Part shown: positions 1 to 5,340 of the stretch, piece by piece | Position numbering within the stretch: position 1 is the stretch's first letter | Layout of the letters: each line of letters opens with the position of its first letter | Origin: Conexibacter sp. | GTDB lineage: Bacteria > Actinomycetota > Thermoleophilia > Solirubrobacterales > Solirubrobacteraceae | NCBI GenBank assembly: GCA_025964295.1 | Contig: JAOPZD010000492.1 | Span: 1 to 5,340, forward strand | Reading direction: 5' to 3' | DNA: 5,340 bases | Made by a program: the position numbers and the translations under genes | The notes under the pieces: model-generated | Seen by the model: only the letters and a program-made list of their open reading frames with translations | Database searches by the model: none | What the model was told of the DNA's origin: nothing

Positions 1-1193
1 GCCATCTGCTTGACGCCGTCCATCCGGTACTCGACCGGGTCCTCGACGGTGACGATCGTGCGCGTGCCGTTGTTGACGTGCGCCAGGCACGAGTACAAGG
101 TGGTGGACTTGCCCGAGCCGGTCGGGCCGGTCACGAGCACGCCGCCGTACGGGCGCGCCATCGCGGCCTCGACGTTGCCGCGGTCGACGTCGAGCATGCC
201 GATCTGCTCGAGGCCGACGGGCGCGCTCGAGGAGTCCAGGATGCGGGCGACGACCGCCTCGCCGTAGACCGTCGGCAGCGTGACGATGCGCAGGTCGATC
301 TCGTGGCCGTCGATGAGCAGCGACACGCGGCCGTCCTGCGGCGTGCGGCGCTCGGCGATGTCGAGGTTGGACATCACCTTCAGGCGCGAGACGACGCCGA
401 CCGACATGCGCCGAGGGATCGTGACCGCGGAGTCGAGCATGCCGTCGACCCGGAAGACCACGTGCATGTCCTCCGAGCTCGGGTCGAAGTGGATGTCTGA
501 GGCGCCGCGGCGGATCGCGCGCTTCAGGACGCTGTTGACGAGCTTGATGATCGGCGCCTGGTCGTCGGCGCCGAGGTCGGTGACCTCGTTGGTCGGCGCG
601 GTCAGGTCGACCTCGCCGCTCTCGCCCTCGCCGCCGTCGTCGGACAGGTCGGGCAGGTCGTTGCCGAGCTTGACGCTGAGGCGGTGGATGTCGTCGTAGG
701 CGGCGACGACCGGGCGCACCGCCATGCCCGTGATCATCGTCACGTCGTCGATCGCCAGCATGTTGGCCGGGTCGGCCATCGCGAGCAGGAGCTGGCCCTC
801 GTCGTCCTGGCCGACCGGGATGGCGTCGTAGCGGCGGACGAAGCCGGGGTCGACCAGCCGGGCGAGGTCGGTCTCGATCTTGAAGATCGTCAGGTCGATG
901 CGCTCGATCCCGAAGCGCTCGGCGAGCACGCGCGCCAGCTGCTGGGGCGTCAGGACGCCGTCCTCGATCAGGACGCGGCCGGTCAGGCGGCCCGACTCGC
1001 GCGCGTGCAGGACGGCGCGCTCGACCGCCTCCTCCTTGGCGAAGCCGAGCTCCACGACGACCTGGCCGATCAGGCGCGTCGAGCGCCCGCGCGAGAGCGG
1101 CGCGATCAGGCCCGGGATGTCGGAGGCCGCGGCGTGCTCGGGGAGCGGCGGGACCGCTGGTGCTGTGGTGCTGCTGGGCGGAGGGAACGACAC
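1..1193 (-). CDS. GspE/PilB-family secretion/pilus assembly ATPase, 3' end beyond window
   Basis: Cytoplasmic hexameric ATPase of the type II secretion/type IV pilus family, which powers pilin or pseudopilin assembly. About 397 codons are visible; the C-terminal part with Walker B and any zinc-binding motif is off the left edge. Order seen: a Pro/Ser-rich start; a T2SSE_N/MshEN-like domain at about residues 41-176 ([40 protein letters not shown]); an acidic linker at about 177-209; then the ATPase core from about 210 with [47 protein letters not shown], Walker [10 protein letters not shown] (about 356-364, Lys362) and the Asp-box-like TVEDPVEYR (about 382-390). The GTG at 1191-1193 is chosen because it precedes the whole N-terminal domain and I found no ATG in frame nearby; no clear Shine-Dalgarno is seen, so the start is uncertain. 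It is divergent from rplM. The GspE versus PilB choice cannot be made without its neighbours. Confidence 0.9.
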   Translation of the reverse strand, partial: MSFPPPSSTTAPAVPPLPEHAAASDIPGLIAPLSRGRSTRLIGQVVVELGFAKEEAVERAVLHARESGRLTGRVLIEDGVLTPQQLARVLAERFGIERIDLTIFKIETDLARLVDPGFVRRYDAIPVGQDDEGQLLLAMADPANMLAIDDVTMITGMAVRPVVAAYDDIHRLSVKLGNDLPDLSDDGGEGESGEVDLTAPTNEVTDLGADDQAPIIKLVNSVLKRAIRRGASDIHFDPSSEDMHVVFRVDGMLDSAVTIPRRMSVGVVSRLKVMSNLDIAERRTPQDGRVSLLIDGHEIDLRIVTLPTVYGEAVVARILDSSSAPVGLEQIGMLDVDRGNVEAAMARPYGGVLVTGPTGSGKSTTLYSCLAHVNNGTRTIVTVEDPVEYRMDGVKQM

Positions 1194-1307
1194 ACCCGGT
1201 ACGTCGGCTGTTCTCGTACTCGGGTCCAGTCGGTGGACGGACGTTCTACCCACGGCGGTCCCCGCCCGGACCGGACAGGGCGAAACGCGGGGCGGACCCA
1301 CAGGCGC

Positions 1308-1313
1308 TAGACT
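1308..1313 (+). promoter_or_regulatory. Possible distal -10 element for rplM (TAGACT)
   Basis: TAGACT resembles an actinobacterial housekeeping -10 hexamer. No good -35 is seen at 16-18 nt upstream. If used, transcription would begin near 1320 and give an rplM leader of about 135 nt that includes all three inverted repeats at 1327-1442. The call rests on a single hexamer and is tentative. Confidence 0.3.
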
Positions 1314-1326
1314 CATCCGGCTGTCA

Positions 1327-1345
1327 CGGGTCGTCACGCGACCCG
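1327..1345 (+). promoter_or_regulatory. Inverted repeat 1 in rplM leader
   Basis: CGGGTCG (1327-1333) and CGACCCG (1339-1345) are perfect complements around a 5-nt loop, giving a 7-bp GC-rich stem. A second pairing overlaps it: CACGG (1325-1329) with CCGTG (1346-1350). No U-run follows, so this is not an intrinsic terminator. It could be part of a structured leader RNA or a protein-binding site in DNA. Chance repeats are common at this GC content. Confidence 0.4.
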
Positions 1346-1360
1346 CCGTGGTCCAGGCCG

Positions 1361-1381
1361 CCTCTCCGAGGATCGGAGGGG
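1361..1381 (+). promoter_or_regulatory. Inverted repeat 2 in rplM leader
   Basis: CCTCTCCGA (1361-1369) pairs with TCGGAGGGG (1373-1381) across a 3-nt loop, giving 9 bp with one G-U wobble when read as RNA. ATCGG within the right arm (1372-1376) could instead pair with CCGAT at 1397-1401, so two mutually exclusive folds are possible. No U-tract follows. The function is inferred only from its position upstream of rplM. Confidence 0.4.
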
Positions 1382-1406
1382 TGGGCTTCACCGGGCCCGA
1401 TTCCCC

Positions 1407-1412
1407 TATCAT
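1407..1412 (+). promoter_or_regulatory. Possible proximal -10 element for rplM (TATCAT)
   Basis: TATCAT is a good match to a sigma-70-type -10 hexamer and is unusually AT-rich for this region. The -35 region (around 1385-1390) is poor. If used, the transcript would start around 1418-1421, right at the hairpin at 1421-1442, leaving a 5' leader of about 35 nt before the rplM GTG. Confidence 0.35.
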
Positions 1413-1420
1413 CGTCCGTC

Positions 1421-1442
1421 GCCGCGCGCCCTGACGCGCGGC
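1421..1442 (+). promoter_or_regulatory. Inverted repeat 3, perfect 8-bp hairpin just before rplM
   Basis: GCCGCGCG (1421-1428) and CGCGCGGC (1435-1442) are perfect complements around a 6-nt loop, CCCTGA. The stem ends 11 nt before the rplM GTG, where a ribosome binding site would normally be. It may protect the 5' end, affect initiation, or be an autoregulatory site for a ribosomal protein. Autoregulation by leader structures is known for many ribosomal-protein operons, but I do not recognise this as a described family. Confidence 0.5.
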
Positions 1443-1453
1443 TTCCTCACGCT

Positions 1454-1888
1454 GTGAAGACCTACGTCGCCAACTCCACCACCCGCGAGCGCAACTGGCT
1501 CGTCGTCGATGCCAACGGCCAAACGCTTGGCCGGCTCGCGACGCAGATCGCCGACGCTCTGCGAGGCAAGCGCAAGCCCGAGTACACCCCGCATGTCGAC
1601 ACCGGCGACTTCGTCGTCGTCGTCAACGCGGAGAAGATCTCGGTGAGCGGCAACAAGCGCCAAGAGAAGCGCTACTACCGCCACTCCGGCTACCCGGGCG
1701 GGATCAAGTCCCGCACGCTGGAGGAGATGCTGGAGCGCAGGCCCGAGGAGGTCATCCGGCTCGCGGTCAAGGGCATGTTGCCCCGCAACCGCCTCGCCCG
1801 CAAGCAGCTGACCAAGCTCAAGGTCTACGCCGGCCCCGAGCATCCGCACGTCGCGCAGCAGCCCCAGCCCCTGGAGATCAAGTCTTAG
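1454..1888 (+). CDS. rplM: 50S ribosomal protein L13
   Basis: An early-assembling protein of the large ribosomal subunit that binds 23S rRNA. The product is 144 residues, close to the 142 of E. coli L13, and aligns along its whole length: KTYVANS at the start, [16 protein letters not shown] (15-30), [10 protein letters not shown] (43-52), VSGNKR (64-69), [11 protein letters not shown] (82-92), the signature [14 protein letters not shown] (104-117), [11 protein letters not shown] (122-132) and AQQPQ (134-138). The GTG at 1454 fits the family N-terminus (M/V-K-T-Y/F); the same frame is open much further upstream but encodes nothing L13-like there. There is no recognisable Shine-Dalgarno in the 11 nt before it, which is unusual for so highly expressed a gene. 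It stops with TAG two nt before rpsI. Confidence 0.98.
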   Translation: MKTYVANSTTRERNWLVVDANGQTLGRLATQIADALRGKRKPEYTPHVDTGDFVVVVNAEKISVSGNKRQEKRYYRHSGYPGGIKSRTLEEMLERRPEEVIRLAVKGMLPRNRLARKQLTKLKVYAGPEHPHVAQQPQPLEIKS

Positions 1889-1890
1889 GC

Positions 1891-2733
1891 ATGTCCGACC
1901 AGACGCCGCAGGATCCGCAGGACGAGCAGGAGACCCCGACGCCGGAGGCCGGCGCCGAGGCTCAGGCTCCCGAGCCCACGCCCGAGGAGACCCCGGCCGC
2001 CGCCGAGGAGACCCCCGCGCCGGAGGCCGCGCCCGAGACCGAGGCCGCGCCCGCCGCTGCCGCCGAGAGCGGCGACGCCGCCGAGGCCCCGCAGGCCGAG
2101 GCCCCCGCTGCGCCGGCCGCCGCCGAGGGCGGGGACGACACCGCGGACGAGGCTCCGGCCACCCCGCGCGTGAAGCCCGCCATCCCGGGCGCCGACCTCG
2201 AGGTCGACATCGTCCTCGACGGCGAGGACCGCCCGCGCTATTCCGAGGACGAGGACCCCGACGGCGAGGAGCCGGCGGCGACCTCCGACGACGAGCAGGA
2301 CATCGTCGACGAGCAGCCGATCACGGCCCAGATCCAGCTGGCCGACGACGCGCGCTACAGCGCGACCGGCAAGCGCAAGACGGCGATCGCCCGCGTGATC
2401 CTCAAGCCCGGCACCGGCGCCTACACGATCAACGGCCGCTCGCTGGACGAGTTCTTCCCGCGCGCCACCCTTCAGCGCACGATCCGCCAGCCCCTGGAGA
2501 CGGTGGGCTACGAGGACCGCATGGACGTCATCGCCCGCATGCACGGCGGCGGCGTCTCGGCCCAGGCGGGCGCCCTGCGCCACGGCATCTCCCGCGCGCT
2601 GCTGGAGGCCGACCCGAACCTGCGCACAGAGCTCAAGCGGCGCGGCTTCCTGACGCGCGACGCGCGCGCCAAGGAGCGCAAGAAGGCCGGCCTCAAGAAG
2701 GCCCGCAAGAAGCCGCAGTTCAGCAAGCGCTAG
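1891..2733 (+). CDS. rpsI: 30S ribosomal protein S9 with long acidic N-terminal extension
   Basis: A small-subunit protein whose C-terminal tail reaches the P-site tRNA. The S9 domain spans about residues 151-280: [12 protein letters not shown] (158-169), [13 protein letters not shown] (173-185), [22 protein letters not shown] (217-238), GFLTRDAR (252-259), [14 protein letters not shown] (262-275), and the invariant C-terminal SKR. The 280-residue product is about twice the usual S9 length (around 130; about 150 in Mycobacterium). The excess is an extension of about 150 residues rich in Ala, Pro and Glu: residues 1-150 hold 43 Asp/Glu and only 4 Arg/Lys, with none before Arg93. The ATG lies 2 nt after the rplM stop, implying coupled translation. 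The only internal start I see before the domain is a GTG at 2170, which would still leave more than 50 extra residues. It stops with TAG, 6 nt before glmM. Confidence 0.96.
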   Translation: MSDQTPQDPQDEQETPTPEAGAEAQAPEPTPEETPAAAEETPAPEAAPETEAAPAAAAESGDAAEAPQAEAPAAPAAAEGGDDTADEAPATPRVKPAIPGADLEVDIVLDGEDRPRYSEDEDPDGEEPAATSDDEQDIVDEQPITAQIQLADDARYSATGKRKTAIARVILKPGTGAYTINGRSLDEFFPRATLQRTIRQPLETVGYEDRMDVIARMHGGGVSAQAGALRHGISRALLEADPNLRTELKRRGFLTRDARAKERKKAGLKKARKKPQFSKR

Positions 2734-2739
2734 GCGGGG

Positions 2740-4104
2740 ATGTCGGTCCCGCCCGCCCGCCGGCTCTTCGGAACCGACGGCGTCCGCGGCGTCGCGGGCG
2801 AGGTCCTCACGGCCGAGCTCGCGCTCGGGCTGGGTCGTGCCGTCACGACCCAGTCCCCCGCAGCACGCCCGCAGGTGCTCGTCATCCGCGACACGCGCGA
2901 GTCGGGCGAGATGCTCGAGGCGGCCCTGGCCGCCGGCATCACCGCCGCGGGCGGCGACGTCCTGCTCGGCGGCGTGCTGCCGACCCCGGCCGCGCCGCTG
3001 CTCATCGGCCGCTACGGGTTCGACCTGGCGGCCGTCATCTCGGCGTCGCACAACCCGTTCGCCGACAACGGCATCAAGTTCTTCGGTCCGGACGGCTTCA
3101 AGCTGTCCGACGACGCCGAGGCCGCGATCGAGACCCAGCTCGCCTCCCAGCAGGCGGGGGCGGGGGCGGGGGCCGTCGGCCCGGAGTCCTCGCCGCCGGC
3201 CATCGGCCGCGTCCGGCAGCTGCACGGCACCCTCGAGGACTACCTGCGCGAGCTGCAGACGCGCTTCGGCGACCTCGACCTCGCCGGCATCGACGTGGTC
3301 CTGGACTGCGCGCACGGCGCGACCTACCAGGCCGCGCCCGAGATCTTCCGGCGCCTGGGCGCCACCGTCACCGTCCTGGCCGACGAGCCCGACGGGCGCA
3401 ACATCAACGCCGGCTGCGGCTCGACGCACCTCGACGGCCTGATCGCCGCCGTCTGCGAGGGCGGCCACGACCTCGGCTTCGCCTTCGACGGCGACGGCGA
3501 CCGCCTGCTGGCCGTCGACCGCGAGGGCGTGGTCGTCGACGGCGACGAGCTGATCGCGCTCGCCGCGCTGAGCCTGCGCGAGCGCGGCCGCCTCACCGGC
3601 GGCGTCGCGGTGACCGTCATGACCAACTACGGCTTCCACGCGGGCATGCGCGAGGCGGGCGTCGAGGTCGCGATCACGTCGGTCGGCGACCGCTACGTCC
3701 TCGAGGAGCTGCGCAACCGCGGCTGGTCGCTGGGCGGCGAGCAGTCGGGCCACATCATCGACATGAACTTCGTCCCGTCCGGCGACGGCATCGCCAGCGC
3801 GCTGCTCACGCTCGAGGCGCTGGGCGGCGGCGACCTCGCGCAGCGCGCCGCGATGGAGAAGATCCCGCAGCGGCTGGTCAACGTCCCGGTCGCCGACCGC
3901 GACGCCGCGATGGGCAGCGACGAGCTGGCCGGCGCGATCGCTCGCGAGGGCGAGGGCCTGGAGGGCCGCGGGCGCGTGCTCGTGCGCCCGTCGGGCACCG
4001 AGCAGCTCGTGCGCGTGATGGTCGAGGCGCCGTCCCAGGACGAGACCGACGCCATCTGCGAGCGGCTCGTGGCGATCGTGCGCGGGACCGCCGCGACCGC
4101 CTGA
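2740..4104 (+). CDS. glmM: Phosphoglucosamine mutase
   Basis: Interconverts glucosamine-6-phosphate and glucosamine-1-phosphate in the cytoplasm, the step between GlmS and GlmU on the way to UDP-GlcNAc and peptidoglycan. The 454 residues match the family length (445 in E. coli). Motifs in order: FGTDGVRG (10-17); the active-site loop ISASHNP (100-106), with the serine to be phosphorylated at Ser103; the Mg-binding loop DGDGDR (250-255); the sugar-binding loop GGEQSGH (332-338); and the phosphate-binding loop RPSGTE (416-421). All catalytic elements are present, so it should be active. ISASHNP with GGEQSGH fits GlmM better than general phosphomannomutases, as does its place before glmS. Residues about 137-155 are a Gly/Ala-rich stretch encoded partly by a GGGGGC tandem repeat. 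It begins 6 nt after rpsI, with only a weak G-rich ribosome site, so translation is probably coupled. It stops with TGA. Confidence 0.97.
   Translation: MSVPPARRLFGTDGVRGVAGEVLTAELALGLGRAVTTQSPAARPQVLVIRDTRESGEMLEAALAAGITAAGGDVLLGGVLPTPAAPLLIGRYGFDLAAVISASHNPFADNGIKFFGPDGFKLSDDAEAAIETQLASQQAGAGAGAVGPESSPPAIGRVRQLHGTLEDYLRELQTRFGDLDLAGIDVVLDCAHGATYQAAPEIFRRLGATVTVLADEPDGRNINAGCGSTHLDGLIAAVCEGGHDLGFAFDGDGDRLLAVDREGVVVDGDELIALAALSLRERGRLTGGVAVTVMTNYGFHAGMREAGVEVAITSVGDRYVLEELRNRGWSLGGEQSGHIIDMNFVPSGDGIASALLTLEALGGGDLAQRAAMEKIPQRLVNVPVADRDAAMGSDELAGAIAREGEGLEGRGRVLVRPSGTEQLVRVMVEAPSQDETDAICERLVAIVRGTAATA
3156..3173 (+). repeat. GGGGGC x3 tandem hexamer inside glmM
   Basis: Three exact copies of GGGGGC in a row, read as alternating Ala (GCG) and Gly (GGG) codons at about residues 139-145 of GlmM. 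The six-base unit is two codons, so gain or loss of units keeps the frame. It lies in a variable stretch after the first domain, away from the catalytic loops. Confidence 0.8.
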
Positions 4105-4236
4105 CCGACGGTCCGCAACTGCACCTCCGGCCAGGGCGGCAAGGATTGCGTCCGGTACCCTCGAAGTCCCTCCGACGGGCAGTGCATCGGCCCGATCGGC
4201 ACCGCCCCACCACCAGATCCCGAAGGAGGCCCCGCC
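4105..4236 (+). promoter_or_regulatory. glmM-glmS spacer with possible glmS promoter and hairpin
   Basis: This 132-nt gap contains no gene. TACCCT at 4156-4161 could be a -10 element, but no clear -35 accompanies it. An imperfect stem-loop spans 4177-4207: GGGC/GCCC at the base, one mismatch, then GTGCATCG against CGAT plus GCAC with a 2-nt bulge and a GCC loop (4190-4192). It ends about 15 nt before the Shine-Dalgarno. No U-run follows, so it is not a standard intrinsic terminator. The spacing suggests glmS may have some regulation separate from glmM, but read-through from upstream is equally possible. Confidence 0.35.
4223..4229 (+). promoter_or_regulatory. Strong Shine-Dalgarno for glmS (AAGGAGG)
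   Basis: AAGGAGG ends 7 nt before the ATG at 4237. It is the strongest ribosome binding site in the window and fixes the glmS start. It contrasts with rplM, rpsI and glmM, which show weak or no such site. Confidence 0.85.
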
Positions 4237-5007
4237 ATGTGTGGCATCGTCGGCTACGTCGGCCAGCGGCCCGCGCAGGAGATCCTGCTCGCCGGACTGC
4301 AGAAGCTCGAGTACCGCGGCTACGACTCCGCGGGGATCTCGGTGATCGCCTCCGAGGACGAGATCGAGTCGGTCCGCGCGGTGGGCAACCTCGCCAACCT
4401 CAAGGCCGCGATCGACGCGGCCGACGCGCGCGACGCCGAGTCGGGCGCCACCGCCACCGCGACCGCCACGCGCGGCGGCACGACGGGCATCGGCCACACG
4501 CGCTGGGCGACGCACGGCCGCGTCAACGAGTCCAACGCGCACCCCCACTTCGACACGGCCAACCGCGTGCACGTGGTCGTCAACGGGATCGTCGAGAACT
4601 ACCTCGCGCTCAAGCAGCGCCTCGCCGACATGGGCGCGCGCTTCACTTCGGAGACCGACGCGGAGGTCATCGCGCACCTCGTCTCCTACCACCTCGCCGC
4701 CGGCTCCCTCGCCGACGCCGTCCGCGCCGCCTACGCCGAGCTGCAGGGCCACTTCGCGTTCGTCGCGATGACCCTCGACGAGCCCGAGGTCCTGGTCGGC
4801 GCGCGCAAGGAGTGCCCGCTGATCATCGGCCGCGGCGAGGGCGAGACGTTCCTGGCCTCCGCCATCCCCGCCTTCCTGGCCCACACGCGCAAGGTCCAGT
4901 ACATCGAGAACGGCGAGCTGGTCGTCGTCACGCCCGAGGGCACGACGTTCCTGCCGCCCGCGGGAGACGTGCTCGTGCGCGACGTCGTCGAGATCGACTG
5001 GGACTAG
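4237..5007 (+). CDS. glmS: GlmS glutaminase domain, ended by in-frame TAG
   Basis: GlmS makes glucosamine-6-phosphate from fructose-6-phosphate and glutamine. This 256-residue part is the class II glutamine amidotransferase (Ntn hydrolase) domain, which releases ammonia from glutamine. The nucleophile Cys2 follows the initiator Met (MCGIVGYVG), and EYRGYDSAG (25-33), HTRWATHG (87-94), the oxyanion motif NGIVENY (116-122) and SETDAEVIAHL (138-148) are all present, so the domain looks intact. It is about 15 residues longer than E. coli before HTRW because of an Ala/Thr-rich stretch at about 61-79. The frame stops at TAG (5005-5007) right after VEIDWD, in the linker to the isomerase domains; full-length GlmS is about 610 residues. 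The same frame continues with the isomerase half, so this is either a genuine split subunit, an interrupted gene, or a sequence error. Released glutaminase alone would need the other half to deliver ammonia to the sugar. Confidence 0.93.
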   Translation: MCGIVGYVGQRPAQEILLAGLQKLEYRGYDSAGISVIASEDEIESVRAVGNLANLKAAIDAADARDAESGATATATATRGGTTGIGHTRWATHGRVNESNAHPHFDTANRVHVVVNGIVENYLALKQRLADMGARFTSETDAEVIAHLVSYHLAAGSLADAVRAAYAELQGHFAFVAMTLDEPEVLVGARKECPLIIGRGEGETFLASAIPAFLAHTRKVQYIENGELVVVTPEGTTFLPPAGDVLVRDVVEIDWD

Positions 5008-5022
5008 GAGACCGCCGAGATG
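5005..5022 (+). promoter_or_regulatory. Stop-restart junction in glmS: TAG, AGGAG, ATG
   Basis: The TAG at 5005-5007 overlaps AGGAG at 5006-5010, which lies 9 nt before an in-frame ATG at 5020-5022. This is a well-spaced ribosome binding site for re-initiation by ribosomes that have just terminated. The restart Met sits where the family usually has Lys (the EKGG-like motif is EMGG here). Translation initiation here is inferred from the sequence and is not demonstrated. Confidence 0.6.
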
Positions 5023-5340
5023 GGCGGCTTCGAGTCGTTCATGCTCAAGGAGATCCACGAGCAGGCCGACGCCGTCGCCGAGACGATCGCCGACCGCACC
5101 GTGCGCGCCGACGGCGTCGACCTCGCCGAGGAGGCCAGCTTCGACGAGGAGCTGCTGCGCGACGTCAACCGGATCATCGTCGTGGCGTGCGGCACCTCCT
5201 ACCACGCGGGTCTGATCGGCCGCTACGCGATCGAGGAGTGGGCGCGCATCCCGGTCGAGATGGACGTCGCCTCGGAGTACCGCTACCGCAACCCGGTGGT
5301 CGGTCCCGGCGACCTGGTCGTCGGGATCACGCAGTCGGGC
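5020..5340 (+). CDS. glmS: GlmS isomerase (SIS) part, restart after stop, runs off window
   Basis: These 107 codons continue the glmS frame beyond the TAG. They match the start of the GlmS isomerase half: FMLKEIHEQ (7-15), then the first SIS sugar-phosphate isomerase domain with VACGTSYHAG (55-64), ASEYRYR (84-90) and ITQSG (103-107) at the window edge. The CGTS and QSG segments bind the sugar phosphate in known GlmS structures, so the domain looks functional. The usual Pro of the EQP motif is Ala here (EQAD). The start is taken as ATG 5020 because of the AGGAG 9 nt upstream; if the TAG is read through or is an error, this is simply the middle of full-length GlmS. No stop or frameshift appears in the visible part, which argues against old gene decay. 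An isolated SIS half could still isomerise fructose-6-phosphate or use free ammonia, but that is inference. Confidence 0.85.
   Translation, partial: MGGFESFMLKEIHEQADAVAETIADRTVRADGVDLAEEASFDEELLRDVNRIIVVACGTSYHAGLIGRYAIEEWARIPVEMDVASEYRYRNPVVGPGDLVVGITQSG

Larger units (their letters stand above)
1194..1453. other. Divergent intergenic region between the secretion ATPase gene and rplM
   Basis: These 260 bases show no convincing gene: the open frames crossing it are unrelated shadows or upstream extensions of rplM with no protein-like content. It must hold the promoters for both divergent transcription units. The rplM-proximal part contains two -10-like hexamers and three inverted repeats, listed separately. 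On the minus strand I could not pick a clear -35/-10 pair for the ATPase gene. Confidence 0.7.

Noticed and set aside
10..1434. Plus-strand open frames across the secretion ATPase region
   Set aside because: They are antisense to a minus-strand gene with Walker A and other GspE/PilB motifs, and their translations resemble no family.
1160..1453. An upstream in-frame extension of rplM starting at an ATG at 1160
   Set aside because: The residues before 1454 show no L13 similarity, overlap the ATPase gene start, and L13 proteins begin at the M/V-K-T-Y/F motif.
2837..3442. A 201-codon plus-strand frame inside glmM
   Set aside because: It is a Ser/Arg/Pro-rich out-of-frame reading of glmM, a typical artefact of high GC.
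4085..4114. A terminator after glmM (GGACCG at 4085-4090 with CGGTCC at 4109-4114)
   Set aside because: The 6-bp stem has an 18-nt loop, overlaps the glmM stop and is not followed by a U-run.
4105..4236. A glmS ribozyme/riboswitch upstream of glmS
   Set aside because: The gap is only 132 nt, I do not see the conserved ribozyme core, and the element is known mainly from Firmicutes.
1885..5205. A 1106-codon open frame on the minus strand opposite rpsI, glmM and glmS
   Set aside because: Its translation is low-complexity (runs of Arg, Gly, Val, Leu, Ala and Asp) with no recognisable domain, and it lies wholly antisense to genes with clear family motifs. Long antisense frames are expected from GC-rich third codon positions.
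1..5340. CRISPR array, insertion sequence, tRNA or rRNA genes
   Set aside because: I saw no regularly spaced repeats, terminal inverted repeats with a transposase, or tRNA/rRNA-like sequence; the window is almost fully occupied by housekeeping genes.

Overview
This is a very GC-rich bacterial window whose gene order and protein types point to Actinomycetota. I lean towards the Thermoleophilia/Solirubrobacterales branch, but that placement is an inference from general resemblance and not from a database match. The plus strand carries rplM, rpsI, glmM and glmS in order, an arrangement well known around this locus in actinobacteria. A type II secretion/type IV pilus ATPase gene (GspE/PilB family) runs divergently on the minus strand and leaves the window at base 1.

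Layout. Bases 1-1193 (minus) hold about 397 N-terminal codons of the GspE/PilB-type ATPase. Bases 1194-1453 are a divergent intergenic region with two -10-like promoter elements and three inverted repeats that could form a structured rplM leader. Bases 1454-1888 are rplM (L13), with a GTG start and no visible Shine-Dalgarno. Bases 1891-2733 are rpsI (S9), in which a normal S9 domain follows an acidic, Ala/Pro/Glu-rich N-terminal extension of about 150 residues. Bases 2740-4104 are glmM (phosphoglucosamine mutase), complete with all its motifs. Bases 4105-4236 are a short leader ending in a strong Shine-Dalgarno. Bases 4237-5340 cover glmS (glucosamine-6-phosphate synthase), running off the right edge.

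The most notable feature is in glmS. The reading frame is interrupted by TAG at 5005-5007, in the linker between the glutaminase domain and the isomerase (SIS) domains. The same frame continues intact to the window end with conserved SIS motifs. The bases AGGAG, overlapping the TAG, lie 9 nt before an in-frame ATG at 5020. The simplest sequence-level reading is that GlmS is made as two polypeptides, a 256-residue glutaminase and a separate isomerase, by coupled stop and restart. A sequencing error or a recent nonsense mutation (for example GAG to TAG) is the main alternative and cannot be excluded from one sequence.

Functionally, L13 and S9 are ribosomal proteins. GlmS converts fructose-6-phosphate and glutamine to glucosamine-6-phosphate, and GlmM isomerises that to glucosamine-1-phosphate, so the last two genes give consecutive steps towards UDP-GlcNAc and the cell wall. 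rplM, rpsI and glmM are separated by only 2 and 6 nt and are probably co-transcribed. glmS follows after 132 nt and may also have its own promoter.
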